Source: Naganishia liquefaciens
Taxonomy: Eukaryota; Basidiomycota; Tremellomycetes; Filobasidiales; Filobasidiaceae
Length of the DNA stretch: 64,000 bases
Direction: 5' to 3'
Assembly: GCA_013423385.1 (NCBI GenBank)
Contig: BLZA01000021.1
Span: forward strand, 930,001 to 994,000
The notes under the pieces were generated by a model that was given only the letters and a program-made list of their open reading frames with translations, did not search any database and had not been told where the DNA came from. Below, one piece after another: positions 58,893 through 64,000 of the stretch (position 1 is the first letter of the stretch; the number at the start of each line of letters is the position of its first letter). A program made the position numbers and the translations under genes.

Positions 58893-61800
58893 TCAGCAAC
58901 CGTTACATACGCATCCACAACCAGTGACGCATGATTGCGGATTGGCCTCCCACGTGCTTGTAGCTCCCTCCCAGTCCGAATCTTGATCTCCGTCTCCCGT
59001 TGAACTGGGGGGGCCACCTCTGGAAGACACTTGCTCATCGACGCGAATATCCGTTCCCGTGGGAGATCCATATCGCTTCCCCGGTGTGACGTTTTGCCGC
59101 CAGTTATTGAATGGCGACAGAGACATTGCTCGTCGCACTTGCGCCCTGCGATCGAAGGAATACCGGGGCGCTGGGAGAGTCGACTTCAGACAGATGAAAC
59201 TTGACATGCTGCAAGTGTAAGACTCACAGTTCCGAACTTCCACATTTCGCATACAAGCCTATCAGGAAAGCTGACGTGAGCTTGGACTGCATCATCGACA
59301 AAACGCGGACAGACCTCATGACCTCCGTGCGCGCACTTTGAGCATCCTATGACCATACCGACGAGACAAAGTTAAGGCAGTCCCAAAAGATTCTTCAAAG
59401 CGACCTACCGGTAAACAGTCCCTTTACAGGTAAGTGACTGATCGGCGGAAGTCAGCATTGCGCACCGCTGCCGTACTTGTTCTGCTTACCATATCACACA
59501 TGTAATCAAGGCAGCTTTGCAAGATTCGCAGAACCAAGTAGCATTATTGCCCTCGAATTCGACAGATTTTCGACATCGACCACATCGGCTTTGAAAGACC
59601 GTTTCCGACTAATGTCGTGGTTGCAGTCAATCCGATGAAAGCTGCGAAAACGCCCGGTATCCCCTTACCAATGTTTGATTCCGAGTTCCAGCATAACTTT
59701 GCCGGATGGAAGCGGCAACTCCGGACAAACGTCGGCGCTCCAATTGGTCGAGGTACGCTTCAACGACCATTTGGCCGTCCTGATCCGATAAACCCAACAC
59801 ATGCCCCGCTACAAGGTAGATGGCACACGCGGTTTGGACTTCTCCCTTTCAATCGCAGCGTGAATCTTTGCCCCTCCAGATTCGACTTTCACGTACCTGT
59901 TCCAGAGTAGCGGTGTATGCTTTGCGCAAGATATCGACGTGGAACACTCTCCAACTCTGAAAGACCCTCAAGCGACGCGCTTCTTTGCGTTTCTCCTCTG
60001 CCGTTTGTGGAATAGTCATCGTGGCCATGGGAAGGGAGATCATATCAGATGGTCGCCGAGAGATTGCCGGGTTTAGACTAGGAGAAACCCTGACGGTACT
60101 TGCTGTCTCGCTTTTGTTGTAGTCCTCTTTGGTCTGGTATAAGGAGGGCCTCGCAATTGGAACAGAAGGTCGGGTTGACCGCGATGAGGCGTACTGTGAT
60201 AGTGCGTCTTCATCCCCATCGCTCCCGCTGACATTCGGTAATTTCGCAAGAGCTAAAGCGAGCGGCGAGCGCATGGAACCGCTAGTACTGTTCTTTCCGC
60301 TGGGTAGTGCACCGAAGCGGAACGCCGTAGAGTCAGATAGGTGAGAGTCTTGTATCGACGGTGTCAATGAGCCCAGTTGCGCGTTTCCTGGCATGGGCGT
60401 TCTCGTGGCATCGTCGTATGATGGCGAATCGGATCCCGAAGAGGAACTGGAAGATGATGACCGTCTTTTCTGATTGTTGGACGAGCGGAGGTCAGCCATA
60501 GTCATGGCTTGTTGTGGCTTCTTTATTTCAGGAGACGTCTTTTTGTCCTTCGCGTCATCTTCCACGTCATCGGCGGGACCTTCCGAGCGTTCAAACTCTA
60601 CTGGCGATCTATTACGGGCGTCAACGACTGGCGGGGCGCTGTCAATCGAAGGCTTTTGGTCCCCTGTTGTATTTGCGGAAAGAGGGGTTATAGCACCCAC
60701 GCGGCCATCAACGTTCGGTACTGGCAGCTCTTGCTGCCGCTGAAATAATTGCTTGACCAGGAGCCAAAGACGCTGGTGCTCGTATTCTTCAACCTCCGAA
60801 GCGCAATTGGCATTCCATTCGCAAGTTTCAGCTATGTCCTCGCCCGGCGCCATTCGGTATGTGTGAGCTAGATACTGGTAAATTTCGTCTGAAAGAGGAG
60901 CAGACGATAGGGTGATTGTACTTTGGCGTGTAGCGAAATCCGGGTCGGAGACCGCTTTCCGAGAAAAGGGCAGCGCTTGGTCGGTGAATTCCGGCTTGCT
61001 GCATGGAATCTGGTCAACAACAGACATGAGCGGGCTCGGCTATCTATCGACTTACATGTCATCGAATGGTATCTCCCCTACCACCCAACGGTCGAGCGCC
61101 ATCGTTATCTCACCTTGAGGTGACCAGCCGATGGCTTGTCTCGGCAAATGATCTAGAGGGCGAATGTGTGACCTGATATCATGCTGGGCTACTGCTCCGT
61201 TGGAATAACACGTCTGGATCGCATCACCATCCGGCCAAATCAAGTCGGTAACCGCGCCAGTCTCTCCAAACCTGCTTGCTTTCCCCAGGATATACTTAGC
61301 AACGTGTCCACGCCTGACATCCCAGACCTCGAGTCTGCTTTCGTCCATCTGCCCAGGGGCAGTATCGTCCTCGATGTTCTTGCTTTCTTGCACCGGAGTG
61401 CTGGTCCCGCCTGTCGGCGCGGTTGTCGGGATCGAAACTACAGCTATCTCTGTGTCATGTCCAGGTCGCCATGCGATACGTCGCACCGGATGCGGTGTGT
61501 GGATGGTATGATAGGGAAACGTCGGCATCTCCACCGCTGTCATATCCCAGATCTACAGCGGTTGAATGAGTTGAACGGTACAGGTTAGAGGGTTGGCGGT
61601 CTTGCTCACCTTTACAGTACGGTCCAAACCTCCACTGGCCAGCCAACCACCAAAACCAATGCCATGCCCACCAGCAGCCTCTCTGTCCCCAACCCCACTT
61701 TCTTTCCATTCCAATGCCATGACAGCTTTAGCCCCATGCGCGGCTGTAATCCTGCCAACGCTCCTACTAGCCATGCGCCATTCGTACCGGAAAATAGACC

Positions 61801-63531
61801 CGTTCTCCAAGCCCAAAATGTAGGAATTGGATGCCGAAGCGTTCTCAATGCCAGGGGGACCGAATGCCAGTGAAACGATTGGCGACGGATGTCGAACGCT
61901 CATCAAGGCGGGATTTTTCGCCTGACGAAGATCCTAGAAGAAGACGATGAGATCACATAGTCGGAAGTTGCCCACCTTCTTCGGCACTGACCCATAGTTT
62001 CGCATACCCATCGGCACCGCCTGTCAGAAGCCTGTGGCCCTGAGTTGTCGTCTTTGACATTAGCAGACATAACATGGCTCGCGAATGACCCGCGGAGACT
62101 TCACGTTCTGTACAAGAAATCAACTCCTGCCCTTGTACTGCAGTGGTGACGTCCTGGACACTGCGTACCAAAGCGATTCTTTTCCGCATCGAATATCATA
62201 AAGTTTCCATTGCTGCAGGCAGTCAGGATCTTGTTGGACATGGCTGATACACGGCTGATAAGCGATTGTTGCAAGGAATCGTGAAAAAACTTGTTCCGAG
62301 CCTCACCTCCAACTCCCCAATCCACATGATTGACGACCTTTGCCACACTTCCAGTCGGGACACCCTTCCACAGATTGACGACTTCCTCAATCCGCGCTCC
62401 ACCAGCGCCATGGGCGACGACTCTCGGCCCGCTCGTAGACGTGAATTCAGATTGCGCCGACGCTTCCTCTTGCGCGAGAGGGGACGAAGAGACCGGTTTG
62501 CCGCTGATTGCAGGCGGTAATGGCGATGTGATGGCCAATATGCGAAGTGCTAGATAGCTGTCAGTCTTTATACTGTCTTCTATCAGTAGTGCAAAGTATC
62601 TTACCGTCATTCGCCGCCACTGCCACGCGATTGGAACCTTCTGGCCCCTTCGCCATTGACTTGAGGCTGAGCGGACGATCAGCTTGACCCAGAATCGCCG
62701 GTCCGGTCTTGCCTCCTCCTCGATTGTTTCTTCTACTGACCGGCGGTGCCGTCGGATACGTCAGTAACGTCTTAACGTATCGATCAGGGCCCGTATATGG
62801 CCGATTTGACGAAACAAGAAGTTTCCCGGAATCCGAATCAGTGTGGACACCAGCGGAAGAGGCAAAGCTCGAAGAATTTTTGTAATGGCCGCCGTGCGAG
62901 AACGGGAGTGCATTATCAACTTCTTCGTACGACGAAGAGGGAACCGATGATCCTTGGCTCCCTGTTTTACTGTACCCGCTGCTGGATGTTATCGCCGACG
63001 AGCCAGCAGCAAGGCTGCGCGCCGATGGAATCCCTGTCGATCTGCGAGCATCGTTGCTTGGGTTGGTGCTGGATTGGGCATTATTGCTGCTGCTACTGGT
63101 AGAGCCACTCGGATAATGCCACGATGTACGAGAGGGCGAAAGGTTCTGGCAGTAATACGGTCGCCTTGGGTCATCGTACATGTATTCCAGGCCCGATCCC
63201 TCCACATGCTGTCCATCGGCCGTGCGACGGGTTTGCGCTCCAGAGTATTCCAGCGGAAAGTCGGCTTCGGTTGGCGATGGAGCAACAGAATCTGATGTGG
63301 CAGAGGCAATGTCCGACTTCCTGCCATGTCCGGCAATCTCAGGTGCTAGCGTTGCGGATCGGTCGGTGTTCCCATGTCGCGAGGACTGAATGCTTATTGC
63401 GTCCGCCTTGTCTGAGGAGACGATAGAGGTACCAGAAACGACCCTGAACGAGAGTCACTTGTAAGTGTCTCTTCATGATCAAGAGTCGAGAAATCGACTT
63501 ACCCTGAGAAGGCTGACGTCAAACGATTCAT
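58893..63531 (-). CDS. RTC1: SEA/GATOR2 complex subunit WDR24 (SEA2/RTC1), WD40 plus zinc domain
   Basis: Component of the vacuole-associated GATOR2/SEACAT complex, which promotes TORC1 activity in response to amino acids. It has many exons from MNRLTSAFSG (63503-63531) to the stop at 58893. After a Ser-rich N-terminal stretch come WD40 repeats: DGKILCTTD, ILTACSNGNFMIFDAEKN, LLTGGADGYAKLW, LASGGLDRTVKVW and HPVRRIAWRPGHDTEIAVV. A long disordered Ser/Asp-rich middle lies near 60100-60900. Helical repeats follow (CAIYLVAGHVLGLSDQDGQ). The C-terminal zinc-binding RING-type module has CGRCRKSVEF, WFCESCKAALITCVICHLPV, GCSKCAHGGHEVC and a final VTGCGCVCNGC. The last junction uses a weak AAG acceptor chosen to keep frame, so the last ~100 residues are less certain. 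Convergent with ARG2 (62 bases). Confidence 0.88.
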
Positions 63532-63886
63532 GGCGACGACCCTTCCTCTTAGGAATATGGTGCTGCCATCGATAGCTGTGGGCGATCCTGCGTCAACGAT
63601 GAGCTGAGACTCGTGCCAGAGCTTCGTGGTTGTCTGCTGATCCCTGACAAGCAGAGATAGCAGCGACACACCGAACGTATAACCCGGAACGCTGTCCGAT
63701 CACTTCAGACTGATATCGCTTGGTTCTGCATCCGCACAACCACCTATCCCCGCGCACAAGAGTTCTCGCAGCGACGCACTGATCAATGCACACATCACGA
63801 GATCTCTGATATACTCCACATTCCTACAGCCTAACGCAAGCGGCTCTGCGACAACTCGCCCGCTACAAAAACAACGATCCACAGCC
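63532..63886. promoter_or_regulatory. Divergent upstream region, SEA2 / right-edge gene
   Basis: A 355-base region between two divergent start codons. There is no clear TATA box and no other element is recognised. Confidence 0.4.
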
Positions 63887-64000
63887 ATGGATCCCGCAGC
63901 ACAGCCAAACATCAACCCGGCGGCACTCCGCATCCCGCCGACCTTTTCTCCACTGCACCCTCCCTCGGTCCAGCACAACACGCGTATTCTCAGCTCACTA
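63887..64000 (+). CDS. Start of an unidentified gene, truncated by window edge
   Basis: An open frame from ATG at 63887 runs to the window end, reading MDPAAQPNINPAALRIPPTF then a Pro/His-rich segment. It is 38 codons so far, with no family resemblance visible. The Pro-rich start is typical of disordered N-termini. It could instead be an upstream exon of any class of protein. Confidence 0.5.
   Translation, partial: MDPAAQPNINPAALRIPPTFSPLHPPSVQHNTRILSSL

Noticed and set aside
59617-59910. 97-codon plus-strand frame between ARG2 and SEA2
   Set aside because: It is antisense to SEA2 exons whose CAIYLVAGHVLGLS and zinc motifs are clearly the real product.

Overview
The window is nuclear DNA of a filamentous or yeast-like basidiomycete, most likely a tremellomycete. 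The evidence is genes packed on both strands, roughly one intron of 45-80 bases every few hundred bases, GU-AG splice sites with loose donor sequences, one fused ATP-citrate lyase, an earless beta-adaptin and PDR-type ABC pumps. I place it at class level only. Gene structures below were built by hand from reading frame, splice signals and remembered family motifs. Where all exons were assembled, the summed length is a multiple of three.

Layout, left to right: the 3' part of GLE1 (+), PWP1 (+), a TDG/Mug-type DNA glycosylase (-), ATP-citrate lyase (+), a 2.6-kb gene-free island, a seven-helix receptor-like protein (+), glycogen synthase (-), a triple-KH RNA-binding protein (-), an intron-bearing tRNA-Ala(AGC), the ARF-GEF GEA1/2 (-), a mitochondrial BolA protein (+), a possible small gene (-), pyroglutamyl-peptidase I (+), PEX14 (-), a cytosolic GH3 beta-glucosidase (+), AP-1 beta-adaptin (-), a sugar transporter (-), a 3-kb intergenic region, an N-alpha-acetyltransferase NatD (+), an unrecognised low-complexity protein (-), the mRNA cap N7-methyltransferase ABD1 with a very long N-terminal extension (+), a PDR-type ABC transporter (+), N-acetylglutamate synthase (+), the SEA/GATOR2 subunit SEA2/WDR24 (-), and the start of another gene (+) that runs off the right edge.

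Almost all of it is housekeeping: mRNA export and capping, ribosome assembly, vesicle coats, carbon storage, arginine synthesis and TORC1 signalling. Several neighbours are divergent pairs with shared upstream regions (GEA/BolA, PEX14/GH3, the unknown gene/ABD1, SEA2/right-edge gene). The GH3 enzyme, sugar transporter and ABC pump each have a TATA element 60-80 bases before the start codon, as expected of regulated genes.

I found no secondary-metabolite cluster, CRISPR array, intact transposon or provirus, and no coherent new multi-gene system. The points most worth a second look are a 17-base micro-exon in the DNA glycosylase gene, the orphan seven-helix protein beside a gene-poor island containing a perfect G-quadruplex repeat, the unrecognised Ala-rich protein paired with ABD1, and a 74-base tandem duplication spanning the ABD1 stop codon.
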